From NCBI GenBank assembly GCA_963682175.1, contig OY821772.1:16732743-16796742 (forward strand): a DNA stretch of 64,000 nt, given 5' to 3'. This stretch comes from Triglochin maritima (taxonomy: Eukaryota > Streptophyta > Magnoliopsida > Alismatales > Juncaginaceae). Both the position numbers and the translations under genes were made by a program. A model generated the notes under the pieces. The model had not been told where the DNA came from. It saw nothing but the letters and a program-made list of their open reading frames with translations, and searched no databases. This document shows, piece after piece, positions 11,195 to 24,681 of the stretch (positions within the stretch are counted from its first letter, which is position 1; each line of letters starts with the position of its first letter).

Positions 11195-14100
11195 AGTCCA
11201 CATGCCATTTTGGTTCCACTAAAGAAAGGACTTCAATAACTTCATTGAATTCGTTGAAGTTGCTGAAAGCACTTTACCACTAGACCAATGATCGTTGCTC
11301 CTTGCATTATTGAAATGAAAGGCATCTTCATGTCTTTTTAAGTTATGTCAACCTCATGCCTATTTGCCTCAATATCCAAAAGTTTTTTTTTGAGATCATG
11401 CATTTGTCACTACTCCAAATTAGTCGTCATCAGTTGCATTTTGTTTGCCCTAAGAATTATACTACCAAGCTAGAGTAAGAATGTTAGTATTCGTAGCCTG
11501 AATTTCATTTAAAAATATATAACATATCAACTTAAAATGTAAGTATGTTTTGACATGTCAATATGCAATATGATTGAAGTCAATCAATTCAAATTTGTTC
11601 GCACATCATTAAAGGGTCGCTTCCTCCCGAAGCTTTTACAACTCTTGTGATTCAACAAAATAGGAGTGAGAATTATTTATTTAAACTGTAGACTTGAGCA
11701 CATTTGAGTAGGTTACAAATTGAGAACATAAGTGGTGATGTTTAGACTTGACTGTGTGGAATAGAGTATTGAAGTGGGGAAGTTTTTATTTCAAAACAAT
11801 AGAGGAATAAGGTTTGTAAGAGATGTCCAAAATATAGGAATGAACCCCGATTTATAGGCTCTTGGATCCATATAGTCGTTGGGGATAATGACAATAGGTG
11901 TTAAAGACAACCGATCAAAAGTGTAAAATAGAAGTACTATTGGAGCTAGAAACGATCGATCGTTGCCAAATTATGTTTGACCATTCATTTGAGTTATTAA
12001 GCTAATGGTCAAAAGAAACATACTGGTCGAATGAACACAATAGAATTTGGGAGTTTGTATATTGGACGTTGAGGGAATGGTCGTCCGTTGGGTCATAAAT
12101 GGTCAAATGAAAACAAGAAAAGTTATTGTCCAATCTGCTCGACTGCTAAAAGAGATCTGGTCAACTCATAGCATGATGTCTCAATTTAGTAAAGGCACGA
12201 TCTTCAAGATAGTTGTTCGGGAATAATGATAAGAAAATGGCTCAAAAAAGAATTTCTAAAAACCAAGAATGGTTGAACAAAATTGTAAGAGTAGTCAACC
12301 ATTCTACTAAGGAAATGTTGCTTACAAACGCCAGACAGATGTGAAGTAGTGATCGACCGTTGTGTACAGACTAGTTGTGAATGAGTTTGGTGGTTTTCTG
12401 GCTTAGGTTTGGGTGATCTAGTGAAGTCCAAATGATGTGAGATTTTGTGTGTCACTTTTAGATAGAACCTAAAGTGAATGTGGGTGGACATCCCAACTTG
12501 TATGCCTAAATTTAGAAAGACACCTATGACTCAAATAAAGATAAAATTACATGTGTTTAAATAAATTAATTACATATCATGACTTGACTCCCTTTTTCTG
12601 AGCCTTGATCACTTAATCAGATCAATGCACAATACAAGTATATGTGCAATGCATGTAATCTGTTTGACCCAATTTGATTGTGATTAATATTAGGTTGATT
12701 AAATCTTAAAAATTAACAAGTTTAAGACCTAAAAGCCAACATAAACAACTTGTGGTTGTCTCACGGAGGCAACAAGCTTAGGGCAAGAGGCACCAGCAAG
12801 GATTCGAGGATCCAGACATTGAGGGAGTTTGAATGTGCCTACATGGCTGAGTTATTGGCGAGGGGGTCTATATAAAGGGTCATTTAGGTATGGGATTATC
12901 ATACACAACTGTAGGTGAAATCCAACTAGTGATTGCATTTTTGTAATTATATGTGAGTAATATAAAGATGAGGCATTAATTGCTCAAAACTCTATTTTTG
13001 CATGTTTGTTGTGGACTATAGAGAGGCTACTATGGACAAGTGAGTTCTAAGAGCCACCTTAAACTAAAAAGAAACAAGGAGTGTGTCAGATTTATAGGCT
13101 ACATTGTCTTGGTTCTTTTTTTAAGCACTAGTGAGCTAGCGTGGTGGCTAATTTCCTTTTTTGCGTAATCACTAGGCAAGAGAAAACCACTTCAGTGCCA
13201 GTTGCCAGAACATATGAATATGATACCAGCCAAATGTGTTACGACCATAGAGGGTAAGTTCAGAGTTTTAGAGGACTATTTTGGGTAAGGGGTGAGACTC
13301 AAGATGTTTAGGAATTCCTAATTAGGAGGGTGGTTGATGAGGCAACTTGGCTGAGCTTATGGCCACAATTATTTGAAAGCAAGAAGCTTTAGGCGACGAC
13401 ATGGTGTTAGTAAAATGGATGATGCTCGAGCTTGAAGATTTTAGTGGAGGCAACCATCTGAGAGTATCCAAACCCATGGCAATCCTTGGAGCATGAAACG
13501 TAAAGGGGTCAGACAACTCGTGGGATTTGATGAAGTACATCAAGGAGATATCAACAAGTGAGTAAGAAAAATAACTATTGGTGCCACGTTTATTGCAAGC
13601 AATGTAAAACTGTGATAGAGATCTAGGAGCACAGATGCCACACAACTTGCCATTAAAATGTGGGAGTCAATGACCAAGGAGTTGCATGCCCAGTTGCTCC
13701 CTCACCAATATTGCTTGGGTTGCTCGGGATGTGTTGAGGAAGTTGTGGGTCTGTGCGTGAGTAAGTGAAAGAGTTCACTTTTTTTGGACATTTCGTCCAC
13801 TGGCGAGGATGACAAGTGGTATAACATTGTAGCATGGCCTTTAGGTCGGGAGCCAACTTTGATTTATTTATTTTAAAATTAACACCTAAATATGTGTAAT
13901 GAGTGTGACACCTATGAGATCAATGAAAATTCTTCCTCATATAAGGAAGACGATTTGTTAATCCAAAATGCAACCTCAACTTCAAGCATACCAAATATGA
14001 GTTTTGAGGTTTGAATTTTGAATTTTTGTCTATGTTTTAAAAATCAGACTGAACCGACAGTTGGATTGGGTTGGACAAAGAACCAGAGGTAAACTGGTCA

Positions 14101-14571
14101 GTCCATGGAAAAGCTGGTCTCTTACCTGAACCAGTGCGAACCGAAAAAACCGATCGAACTGATTGTTTTTTTAGTTTGGTCAGATCGAGGCGAGGACACG
14201 GGTTTCTGAGGAACAAAACAACACACAATCAAAAGGTAAAGACCCAATTTGGGGCACCAATCGTCAACGAAATCGGCACACTGGTCGACTGTTTCCTTAT
14301 GAAAATGAAACGTTCGAACAGAGGCACAAACCGGTCGAACACTGGGGCAAAAACTTAAGTTAAGGGTCGATCATTTGTTAGGTCAAGGCAAGGAAAACAT
14401 TAAATAAAAATGAAGCAGTTGAATGACAAAGGGGTCCCTTCCGACCGAAAATATCAGGGACTTCACAAGTCCCCAATGCTACTACATCCGGTCGACCGCC
14501 ACCAAGGCATCAGTCGACTGAAAATATCAATTACTTCTCAAAACCCCAATCTAACTACATCCGGTCCACCT
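11195..14571. other. Unassigned AT-rich intergenic DNA
   Basis: No open frame of convincing length or similarity. The open frames at 12204-12491, 13322-13645, 13653-13856 and 14071-14358 have no motif I recognise. Around 14040-14560 the text has repeated ggtcgac/ccggtcga words common in plant repeats. Probably old, decayed transposon sequence. Confidence 0.4.
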
Positions 14572-16590
14572 GTAGGATTTCATGCCCTATACTTGTATGT
14601 ATATTTTTAAAAATTTTACAAGCAATTAGGATCGGTATTCATATTTTTCAATAATTTTATGTACAAAATTTCCAAATTGTATTTCAATAGGTATTATATA
14701 CTAATTAATATTAAAATACATAGATTGCATCATACATAGAGGATTATCAAATCTTTTCTAAGAATTGGAAGTCGTGTTGCACGTTGGATTGCCTCGGAAT
14801 CGCCTCCAACTGTTCACCAAATTCTAAAGAAGATTAGATATCAAAGCTAGCCAATCAATCTCTAATAAATGGTTAGAATGTAGCTAATAACCCCTTCTAT
14901 GCTCCAAATAATTAAAATCTCTGAATCACTCCATCAATAAAAGAATTGTCGGATGGATTAGGTGGAGAAAATATAGAGAGAGGAGAATATTACATTAGTC
15001 TAACAAAAGAAGGAGGAGGGACCTATTTATAGGGCATCCTCAAATCCACATCATGTGTAACCTACTTACACATGATCCCTTGTTAATTGATCCTCTAAAC
15101 CAATCATATTTGGACAAATAATCATCCCATAACCTCCTTTGACCAAGTTGGAATAAATCTAGCCCATGATCAAAAAATTCTCTTATTAATCTAGGTAAAA
15201 TCGCGGGCAAACAATTGAAGAATCGGCCAACCGGTCGACCACTTGGTTATCTAGAAATGCTCCAGATAATATCGATCGAACGGAATGCTACACTGGTCAA
15301 CCATTTTGCAACAACAAAGTTCATGTTATTTTCGGTCAAACCACACGTCCACCCGATCAACCGTTATCAAAACCCAGAAATTACTGTTCAAATAGGTCGA
15401 CCGTTTTCAAAAACAATGTTCGACCAATTGTCACTATTTTTTGCTTTTCCAAATTTTGGATCAGTATCCAACAAAATTTGACATTTCCTGTTTTAGCAAA
15501 TTCATATGTTATAATATTAGGGATCACACTATATTATGTAGTGTATTATCATATATAATGTCAAATATTATACCACATAATATATATACATCTCCTACAA
15601 ATTATTTGATGTTCTAACCATGTCGTTATCTCGACATATTAATTTTATTGTTTTACCACATGCATTACATTTCATATTATATGAAATTCAATACATCACA
15701 TAAAAAAAATTACATTTCTTGGTTCCCAATTTTGGGTGTGACCTATAGGAGGATATAAGTTATGTTAACAATGATATAAAACACTTCATACCATAAACTA
15801 TAAGTGGTATCTAGCTACACAGTATTGTTACCTAAATAACAAAGATGTTTTGCTCACTTGAGCTTAACACGATCCACTTCATAATATAAGTAATATCACC
15901 TATGTCTATCCCATGTCTCATGATATTAAGAATATTATACAAAGTAGAAATGTGTCATCTTTATATTATATATTCATTTCTTGATCTCTTAAGCAAATTA
16001 TAAACATGTAACTATACATAAGTTACATTGTGCACATTATAACTTTGCTTTATCAAGGGCCCAACAATATCATCCTCAAGTCAAGGGGGCAATGATAATC
16101 TTATGACATATCATCATTTTCGGAAAGTCATGTATAGCCAACTATTATCTTTATCACTATACTTAATGATAGATTTTGATAATAATCAAATGATATACTT
16201 CTCATGTGAAAATATATAGGTCTCATATCTTAGGATTCATAGACACAATGAAACATTAATGACAAACAAAATTTGATAATGCTTCATTTATTAGGTTTAT
16301 TTGATATATGAAAGAAAATATTTTCCATTTCATGTACTAATGTTGTTAATTTTTTTGTAGAGATATATTTAAACCAACATAACAATCTTATTTCAGTAAT
16401 TAATGTTCCATGTTAATCACCATTATTGTGAATCACTTCTGATTTATGCAAATCAATATATTTTAGAGCTTTACGGTTAAGGACCAAGAGCCTCTTCCTT
16501 AACACTTCTAAAAGATGAATACACTAATCAAGGAGCAAAATATTTATACATTCAATTCATAATAAAAGACATATAAAAGTAAACTTTTAT
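14572..16590 (+). repeat. Possible decayed copia LTR or related repeat
   Basis: TGTAGGATTTCATGCCCTAT at 14572 resembles the start of the better supported copia LTR at 17741 (TGTTGGTTTTTATGCCTTAA), and both continue with a tatgtatattttt run. The next 2 kb is very AT-rich and has no coding signal. I could not find the other end or a primer-binding site, so this is only suggestive. Confidence 0.25.
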
Positions 16591-17740
16591 AATACATTCC
16601 TTTCACGACCGCCACTATGGCATCAGTTAACCGGTGCCTTGGCTATGCCAGACAACACCCACGCGTTGCCTCGTTGAGCACCGACACCCGATCTCTGGCC
16701 GCCCCTCATCATCGGCAAGGCCTCCGAGATCCGGCGACGAGCCCAAAATCCCTCACACACCTTGTGTGAGAAACTAAAGAACTTGGCATACCTTTTGTGT
16801 TTGCAGGAATTTACTCAACGCCGACAACCACCACCTTGCCTCCTTGCACCTTCGGTCACACCTCCTCTCTTTGTCTCTACGCTGGTCACACCTCAAAGCC
16901 ACACACGTCCACCCCGGTCACGTCGTGCTTCACCTCCACTCCCTTGCTTCTCCTCACCACCGTCCAACACTCTGGTTGCCTCCTCTGATGGCCGAAAATG
17001 GAGGGAAAGAGGGAGAGAGAGATGGGGTGTGTCAGTGTGAGAAGGGAGTGGAGGAAGGAAAAGGGAAGGAGATGGGTGTTTTCTCCTTAAAACCAACATT
17101 AACAACAAGCCACCCATACCTCCCATCACCTCAACCCATACCTCCCCTCACCTCAAACCATAATCTTCCAAGTCAAAGCCCACACTAGCCTAAACACCCA
17201 CTAAACATGATGTGTCAATCAAAACTATGTTAGGACATAAGAAAGACACTAGAAACTCATCTACTTGTAAGCTTTAAACATAGTTCAGTTGCATAATGTG
17301 AATCTTTGAGCTCAGGGTAAATGGTACAAATCAATTTAATTGGATATTTACTCCAGATGTGAATGATTTTGTGTTGTGGGTTTGGATGTGTGACTTAGTA
17401 TTGTCTTGATTGTAATTATGTATTTTTCTCTGTGAACATTTATTGATAAATCACAATGCATGTTTCAAAACTATCAAAATTGATATTAGACTCATGTCTT
17501 TTGAAGTTATCTAGTTTGTTTAAAACATTCTTTGCCTCGTTTTATTTTCGTTCTCTATAAAAGAGATATTGGGTTAATTGCAGTTTGACCGCTTGTCTTT
17601 TACCTCTGTTGCACTTTGCCTTTCATCCTTTAAGTTTGGTAGCTTGCCCTCTCACCTTTCGTATTTTGGCAAGTTGCACCCCTCTCTATCTAATATTTAG
17701 ATAAATTATTCCCAGAATACCGTCTACCAACCCTTATAGT
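16591..17740. other. Unassigned; C-rich patch then AT-rich repeat
   Basis: 16600-17190 is C-rich on the plus strand with overlapping open frames (16762-17040, 16844-17188) of low complexity (Pro/Ser/Thr/His) and no domain I recognise. 17570-17715 resembles the degenerate 'ttaattgcagtttgaccgc' type of plant interspersed repeat. No gene can be supported. Confidence 0.35.
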
Positions 17741-19257
17741 TGTTGGTTTTTATGCCTTAAGTATGTATATTTTTATGATTATTGAAATCCTAATCTTAAT
17801 TTATGTTCAATGCATCAATCTACTGAAACACATTCTATTCATATCACCAAAGTTTATGTCAAACGTGTGAATATTACACCTTAATCAATTATACAATTTT
17901 AGTCATCCGAACCACCAAAAGAATACTCCAGTCAACATCCAGTTAGACCCCAATTTGGATGAAAAAAACTTTCTCCAGCTTGTTCAAATTCTTAACAGAA
18001 ACCAAGGTTGTGACATGACTAGTTTCGACGTCTAAACCCTCTTTAAGTCGCCCGAATTATTTTTCTTGAATTTGCAAACATTTTTCATGATTACATTCGG
18101 ATGCCCGATCTGTCAATACCAAAACTCGTGAGGCCACTGTAAAATATTCAGACCGCTGCTGTGAGCCTTGGTCGTCCAATTTGGATTGCCCAAATGGTTT
18201 TAGACGACCAAATTCTCCTTTCAATCGTCCAAATTTTTAATTCCGATTTTCTTGAACATTTTCTTGATTTTCGGATGACCAAACTAACTTCTAGTTGTCT
18301 GAATTTTGATTTTACTAGAGGCATTTATACAAATATAATAGTTACTTTGATCAGTATTTGTGACTTTGTACAACTACTATATCCAAATTTGTGACATTAT
18401 ACACACTGTTTTGGAAAACTAGAAACTGTTGGATGACCTGTGTTCAAGTTTTCGGACAACCAAATAATTCCATCACTCGTTGGAATTTATACAAACTAGG
18501 AAGTGATTTTCTTGAACCCAAATCTGGAGGACTAAAGCTCTAGCCAGTTGTCCTAATGTGTCCACCAATCAATTAGGACGATTGGTGCCCTTTTTAATTT
18601 GTTTGAATTCCATCTGTTATTATAGTAGTTTCTTGCTCTTTTCTCCAAACTTGACCAAACCACCCCCAACTTTTTCCATCGGCTATGAAACCTTGAGAGA
18701 CTTTAAATATGCGTTCTTGCACTCAATTGAGTATAAATTATCATCCTATCTCAAGATCTCTCATTAGTATTCAAAAATATCAGCTCTAAGCCGGTAAATT
18801 CCATCTTTTACTCTCTACACCACCACTCAATGCCTAAATCCCAAACTTGTGTTCCTAGTTTCAAACCTTAATCATGAGTGCTGAGTTATAGGATTTGTGT
18901 TGTCATTCTACTACTTCCTATCCTACAATCATCAAAATTGTAGACTTCGGGAGGAAGCTACCCTCTGGGGTTGTGAGAGAACCCAGTTTGGTGAGGATTG
19001 TTTGCGAGCTTGCTTTGTAATGACTTAATCTTGGCCTAGAATAGAGATCAGATTAGAGAGGACATGAGCGGGACTAATGGTGATCGAGAGGGGCTTGCAA
19101 GAGAGGATTAGCACCCGGTTGGGGTGTCAAACCTCTATAACAATCTCTGGTCTACATTGTGGTTTTCTTTTTCTTTACTTGTTCGTTTATTTCCACTACT
19201 TCATCATAGGTAGAGCATTTTAATTTGTGATTAGTTTAGGGGTGATCGATCCTAACA
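17741..19257 (+). repeat. Ty1/copia (SIRE/Maximus-like) 5' LTR
   Basis: About 1517 bp from TGTTGG (17741) to CCTAACA (19257), followed 2 bp later by a tRNA-Met primer-binding site and then a copia-type gag. A TATA-like gagtataaatt sits near 18730. The end is fixed by the primer site; the start is inferred from the inverted-repeat match TGTT.GG/CC.AACA and is less certain. Confidence 0.65.
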
Positions 19258-19259
19258 AT

Positions 19260-19271
19260 TGGTATCAGAGC
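19260..19271 (+). other. Copia primer-binding site (tRNA-Met)
   Basis: TGGTATCAGAGC, complementary to the 3' end of initiator tRNA-Met, the standard plant Ty1/copia primer, 2 bp after the LTR end. Confidence 0.85.
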
Positions 19272-19299
19272 ATAGGTACTAAATTCATCTATATCTAAT

Positions 19300-20940
19300 C
19301 GTAGTTTTGCATGACATTAAAATCTAATCATTCTGACGGTTTATGGACATCTAGACCACCTTTCCTAAATAGATCAAACTATGACTATTGGAAGAGTCGA
19401 AGGACAATATTTTTACAATCTAGTTATCTAAAGTATTGGACCTTCCTTCAAAATAATTTTAACGTCCCGTAAGGAAGATGAATTAGCCACCTTGACTGGA
19501 GCCAAAATGATAGAAGTCAAATGATTCACATATCAAGAACATTCTTTATTGTGACTTAAATGAGGGAGAATATAACCAGATTAAACGTTGTGAGAGTGCA
19601 TATGACATATAACATAGATTACAGATGCATATGAGAGAGATAGTAGAACATAAGGCATAAGAATTAGACTTCTCATGCATAAATATGAAGGCTTCAATAT
19701 GTAACCAGAAGGTAGATAAACACTAGCTTCACCAGGATTGCTAATTCTATCAAAGTTCTCAGTAGAAATTTAAGCGAGGGAGACATGGTGAGGAAAATTC
19801 TCTGGTCACTTACCGATGAATGTGAGGGGAAGGTAATAGCAATTAAACAAGCATAAGATCTCTCCAAATTAAAGGTGGACTTAATTGGCAACCTGAGGGT
19901 ATATAACTACAAATGAAATACGAAAAGAGAAAGAAGCCTCCAAGAAGAAATCATCCTTGATGCTACATCAATAGCCAATTCTGATGGACCGAAGAAAAGA
20001 GAAAAAAGATGATGATGTTGACTTCCTTACACAAAACTTCATCAAATTTCTCAAGAGAGACAAAGAGAGAAAGTAAGAAAGAGAGGAAAGAAGGAAGAAG
20101 AGAAAGGTGAAGAGAATGAGAAAGGAAGAGAAAAGGAAAGGAGTAAAACATAGGAGAAAGAGAGCAGTGAAAATGAGAAAACAAGGAGAAAAGAAGAGGG
20201 AGGGGAAAGAAAAGGGAGGAGAAGAGCAAGAGAAAAGAGAAAGAAGCTCACAAGGCTACATGGGATGGCATATCATCCTCTTCATCTTCATCCCCAAGGG
20301 AAGTTGCCCACACGTTCTTCGTAGCATTAGAAGATGAATAAAGTGAGGTATCCTCTAGATCTTGCTCTAGCTATAGTTCTAGCTCTAGTTCGAACAATGA
20401 TTCACATTCTTTTGATGAACTACAAAATGCATTTCATGAGCTAGTTGATAAATATGAGGTCATTTTGAAAAGAACAAACTAGCTTGAAAGAACATTGATG
20501 AATTTAGATACCAAATTCAATCCACAATGTATGAAAAGAATGAGGTGCTTGCTAGACATCATAGACTTACATTAGAACTTGATAGTCTAAAAGCAACACC
20601 TGTTGATGTTGAACAACTAGATCTTATTGAATGCAATGTTCAAGTAATAAAAAATCTAGAGAAGTTCACTAAAGGAAAGAGAATGCTTGACATGCTTATA
20701 GGTAGTCAAAAAAATCATTAGATAGGCATGGTTTAGGATACAATGCAAAGTTTCAACAAGAGCCACGTAGTTCATACTACTTTATATGGAAAATATTTCT
20801 TTGTGAAGCAAAGTTTCTCAAGTGTTTGGGCCCTTAAAACCAAAATGGTTTGGGTACAAAAACTAGCATTCAAGGACCCAAGGTAGTTTAGGTACCAAAA
20901 TCTTCACTTGTAGATACTTAGAAGGAGAATGGTCGGTAGC
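19300..20940 (+). pseudogene. Copia (SIRE/Maximus-like) gag pseudogene, truncated
   Basis: Fragments in several frames follow the order of a SIRE-type Gag: SNHSDG..RPPFLNRSNYDYWKSR (about 19320-19400), a middle region, a lysine/glutamate-rich segment, a serine-rich acidic segment (about 20360-20410), a coiled coil (20410-20650) and FTKGKRMLDMLIGSQKNH (about 20668-20720). Many stops and frameshifts are present, so it is dead. No protease, integrase or RT follows, because element B1 begins at 20949. Confidence 0.7.
20045..20260. repeat. Purine-rich (GA) tract inside copia gag
   Basis: About 200 bp almost entirely A and G on the plus strand, lying where SIRE-type Gag has a Lys/Glu-rich region. 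It looks like a low-complexity expansion of the coding GAA/AAG/AGG codons. Confidence 0.7.
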
Positions 20941-20948
20941 GATCGTCT

Positions 20949-21707
20949 TGATTGACATCATTTCATGCTTATATTTGTATCTTATATCCATTATCTTACA
21001 CCTAAGCAATGCTACGTGACAAGTTTAGGTGTGTGTTATCTTAATCCGTTGAACCTTACATGATTTCCATAACCATCTAATGGGATTTCACTCTTGTCTT
21101 TGATATGCTAATGCTCTTGAATAAAGTTTAGCATATGCTTAGACTAGTAGACCTATTTTATGGGGAATAATAAGGTGAGGATATGGATGGAATTAATATT
21201 GGAAACACAATTTGTAGTTGCATGTACTCTTGTTGCATTTACCTTGGTTAATGTCTTGTATGTTTTAATGATATTGTGTTATCTTATTTCATGTGGAGGG
21301 ATAGTAGGGTCTAGTCTTTATACATGAGTTCATTTAGCTTCATTCTAATTATTGTGTTGTATGTTTTAATGATATGATCTTATCTTATTTCATGTGGAGG
21401 CAAAGTTGGATGTAGTTTTATGATTTTCATGCACTACATATTGTGATGAGCTTAATTGAACACACACACATACACATATCTTTGTATTCACACTCTTTTC
21501 TCTACCCCCTTTGGGGTTTAGTTTTATTTCTTATTGTCCATTTACTTTCGCATTGTAGTGTAGTGTAGATCATAACACTTTTCTCTCCTTTCTTTCCCAC
21601 TCGCCTTCGCACAAACTGAAGTCGACACACCTCCCTGTGGATTGATCCGTATTTGCCACCGCTTCAACGCAGCCGTGCACTTGCAGTTAATTAAAACATA
21701 TCAATCA
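20949..21707 (+). repeat. B1 5' LTR (family B) with large internal deletion
   Basis: Starts TGATTGACATC and ends ATCAATCA; 759 bp against 1535 bp for the complete B5 LTR. About 780 bp is missing after position ~21020, including the palindrome, the snRNA-like element and the TATA box, so this LTR has no recognisable promoter. Followed by a PBS and leader. Confidence 0.85.
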
Positions 21708-21713
21708 TGTTTT

Positions 21714-21731
21714 TGGCACCATTGTCGGGGA
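21714..21731 (+). other. B1 primer-binding site (tRNA-Asp)
   Basis: TGGCACCATTGTCGGGGA, 15/18 matches to the complement of the plant tRNA-Asp 3' end, 6 bp after the LTR. Confidence 0.8.
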
Positions 21732-22780
21732 GGTGCTCTGTCCAGACATTAGTTTGGACGATTCGAGTGGTTTTAATTTTTCATTTTTAGTTTTAATCAC
21801 TCAACAGTGACCGCCAATCAGCGGTCTGGGACCGCCAATTGGCGGCCTGGTGAGCTTAGCTTTCTCTCAATTTTGTATTGGTTGTTGTTTATTTCATTGT
21901 AGTTATCTGGGAGCACCATCTTGCATGGTGTGACTTCTAGTTTTCTCCCAGATTAAAAATCAATCCCCTTTAATCAACTTGGACCATAAAACTCAAAGCA
22001 AAAGATTAGACTTCTTGCCATCTAGGTCATGCATCATTTGTAGACCTTGCATGCATTTGTCTTTTCTTTGCTTTACATTTTGTTGTTGATTGCTGGCATG
22101 AGGTACATGCACCCAAATCTCTCATTCATGCATTTTAGATCATGCATTAGTTATTAAGGTGCATCGGGAGAAGAGTGAGTTGAGCGTTTGATTGGAGTGT
22201 TGATTGCTAGATTTAAGATCAAAACGCTACTAAGGGGGGGGCTATCCCATAAAAGATAAGGTGGGGGATTTCATCACCCTTTCCTTGGCCCCAAAAATCA
22301 CTCTTAAGAAAGCCTTAATTCTAAAAGCAAGTAGACATTGGCCCTAAGGATTTTGGACGCACTAGGAGAGTGATCGAGTTGAGACCGTCATGGCCTGATC
22401 GGCGTTGCCTACCTTGTCGATAGTTGGAGGTACTGGATCTCCAGATATAGTATCACTTGCTAGGCATTGTGGTCTTCGTTTTAGGGAGGTGAGGCGTGTC
22501 GAGACTAGTGACCTCGAAGTTAGGCGTCGTCTAGCCTAAGGACCCACTGCCTTACATTGTTTGAGCCGTGCTTCCTAGATTAGGCTTCTACCCTCTCCCA
22601 CTACCCATGCTAGTTTCTAGGGATTCTTCCCCTTTGAGTCATTTTCTTCTCACCTACTTCTACGTTATAGTCTCCTCCCCTTTACACTCTCTATTTGCGT
22701 TTTAGGGTCCAGTCGAGCACTATTTGCAAACTTGGCCTCGTCGTGGTCAGAGTGGTCGACTCAAGAGTTTTTTTGTTGTG
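21732..22780 (+). other. B1 untranslated leader
   Basis: Contains the paired palindromes at 21808-21850 (first copy CCGCCAATCAGCGG degenerate, second CCGCCAATTGGCGG perfect) and the conserved leader block at about 22221-22300 (centre gggatttcatcaccct). Nearly collinear with the B5 leader at 61639-62738. No coding frame. Confidence 0.8.
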
Positions 22781-24067
22781 ATGGATGGTTACATGGGCGA
22801 CCATCAATATCATTGTTGGGACCAGGACAATTCTCCCCGGTACTCCGGACCCATGCATCCTGGGGTGCCTGAGATAAACACCCCGTATGGTTGGGACAAT
22901 CTTTAATGTGTGACTGAGCATTCTTCATATTGGGGTAATATGAGAGAGGCACCGACTGCTAGACCACCATCTAGTTACGTCAGATCATATGTTGGTCATC
23001 AAACTGAGACATTACAAGAAAGTTTGGCCTCTTTCATGCGTGCGGTAGACGACATGAGTGCACCAGTGGCTCCAGTAGCCGTACCGTGCGACTGTTGTGG
23101 GTTGAGTAGTCATGTTATCGGGGAATGTCCTTATGTTCCCCTGGAGCATAGGTATGAGCATACCTTTTCCCAAAATGCTCAATATGACCATTACGCATCC
23201 GCGTACAACCCGAGAGGGATGGATTCGTGGGGAGACAATTCTTATTCAAATTCTTATACATCATTTTCACCCCAGTATCCTCCTCCCGAATACCCAGAAT
23301 TCTACCAACACCCCACTTCAAATCATTGGAATCATTCTCAGCCCATCGACACCCAACCCCAAAATTTCCCAAGCTCTGACTTTGATCTCATAGTTGATCG
23401 CATACCTGATTCCTTGAAACAAACTTTACTTACGTTCATGGAAACCACTCAACAGTCCATACAAAATATGGCACTGCAAGTGAGTCAAATGATGCAGCAA
23501 TTACGTGAACGTGAGGAGAGTAACTTTTCTTGTCAACATGAGGATTCATCTTTTGATATCGTACCACCACCACATCCACAAATTCAAAGCACAAACTTTC
23601 AAAGTCAAACTCCTAGTCAGTCTGAGGGACTTGGGGTTTCAATTCACGATCACTTAGTGGAGGATTCGATTCAAATTGAGAATAACATGGACCAACTTCA
23701 TTATGAGTCTGCACAGGATTGTGCCATATCTTTTTGTCCCGTGGCCCTTGAGCCACATGATCTTCATGTAGTGCCTATTAAGGACTCACCTCTGGTGGAG
23801 CAAGAGCTTCCTAGTACCCTCAATTTCAAACAACCTGATGACAGTTTACCTCTCACTATTGTTCCTGATCATCTTAGAAATGATGGAACATCAAACAACG
23901 ACATTGCTAATGAAGATATTAGGAGTTCCTTGGAGGATACCTTGGGTATGAGACCCACTTTTTGTTTGCCTGGTGAGTCGGAATGCCTAACGAGGTTCTT
24001 GACCTCGTTCCGACCCATCATCCTGTTGGTTGGACAGTTTGGATTGACGATAATAACTTCAGCACTG
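22781..24067 (+). pseudogene. B1 capsid-less Gag-like ORF, broken and split by B2
   Basis: Starts ATGGATGGTTACATGGGCGA like B3, B4 and B5. In order: an N-terminal region of about 100 residues unlike any capsid, a CX2CX4HX4C knuckle (CDCCGLSSHVIGEC), a Tyr/Pro-rich segment, a coiled coil (METTQQSIQNMALQVSQMMQ) and an acidic tail. A TAA at 22904-22906 (codon 42; TAT/TAC in the other copies) and a 1-bp deletion near 23970 break it. Element B2 is inserted at 24067; the tail resumes at 49184. Presumed role: nucleocapsid-like RNA packaging for a non-autonomous element. Confidence 0.75.
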
Positions 24068-24681
24068 TGATTGATCGTTTTATATTAACTGCAAGTGCAC
24101 GGCCGCGTTGAAGCGGTGGCAAATACGGGTCGTCCACTGGGAGGTGTGTTGACGTTTGGTTTGTGCGAAGGCGAGTGGTAAATAAAGGAGAGAAAGGTTA
24201 GTTACAGTAAACTACACTAAGGTGCAAATGGAAATGGAAGAGAAGTAAGAAAACTAAACCCCGAAGGGGGTAGCAAAATAATGTGAACATAAAGAAGTGT
24301 GTGTGTGTGTGTGTTCATTAAGCTCCTCAGCACATTTAGTGCATGAAATCATAAAACTATATCCAACTTTGCCTCCACATGAATGAAGATAAGACTACAT
24401 CATTAAAACATACAAGCCAATAATTGAAATGAAGCTAAATGAACTGAAGTATAAAGACTAGACCTTACTATCCCTCCACATGAATTAAGATAAGACTATA
24501 TCATTAAAACATACAAGAGAATAACCAAGGTAAAGGCAACAAGAGTACATACACTACAACTTGTGTTTCCAACATTAATTTCATCCATATCCTAACCTTA
24601 TCATTCCCCATAAAATAGGTCCACTAATCAAAGCATAGGCTAAGCTTCATTCAAGAGCATTAGCATATCAAAGATAAGAGT
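24068..24681 (-). repeat. B2 3' LTR, first part (interrupted by C1)
   Basis: Reverse-oriented family B LTR starting TGATTGATCG. It is broken after AGAGT (24677-24681) by element C1 and resumes at 31966. The two parts add up to 1541 bp, matching B2's 5' LTR (1536 bp). The left flank CACTG (24063-24067) is the TSD partner of CACCG at 49184-49188. Confidence 0.9.
24296..24316. repeat. GT microsatellite in family B LTR
   Basis: A (GT)n run of about 20 bp at a position where other family B LTRs have shorter gtgtgt runs (for example 56231-56246). Confidence 0.8.

Noticed and set aside
12728..12745. Inverted match to the copia LTR start (acctaaaagccaaca)
   Set aside because: Too short and imperfect, with no LTR-like continuation on the expected side.
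16762..17188. Pro/Ser/His-rich open frames in a C-rich patch
   Set aside because: Low-complexity composition makes both strands and several frames open; no domain could be named.
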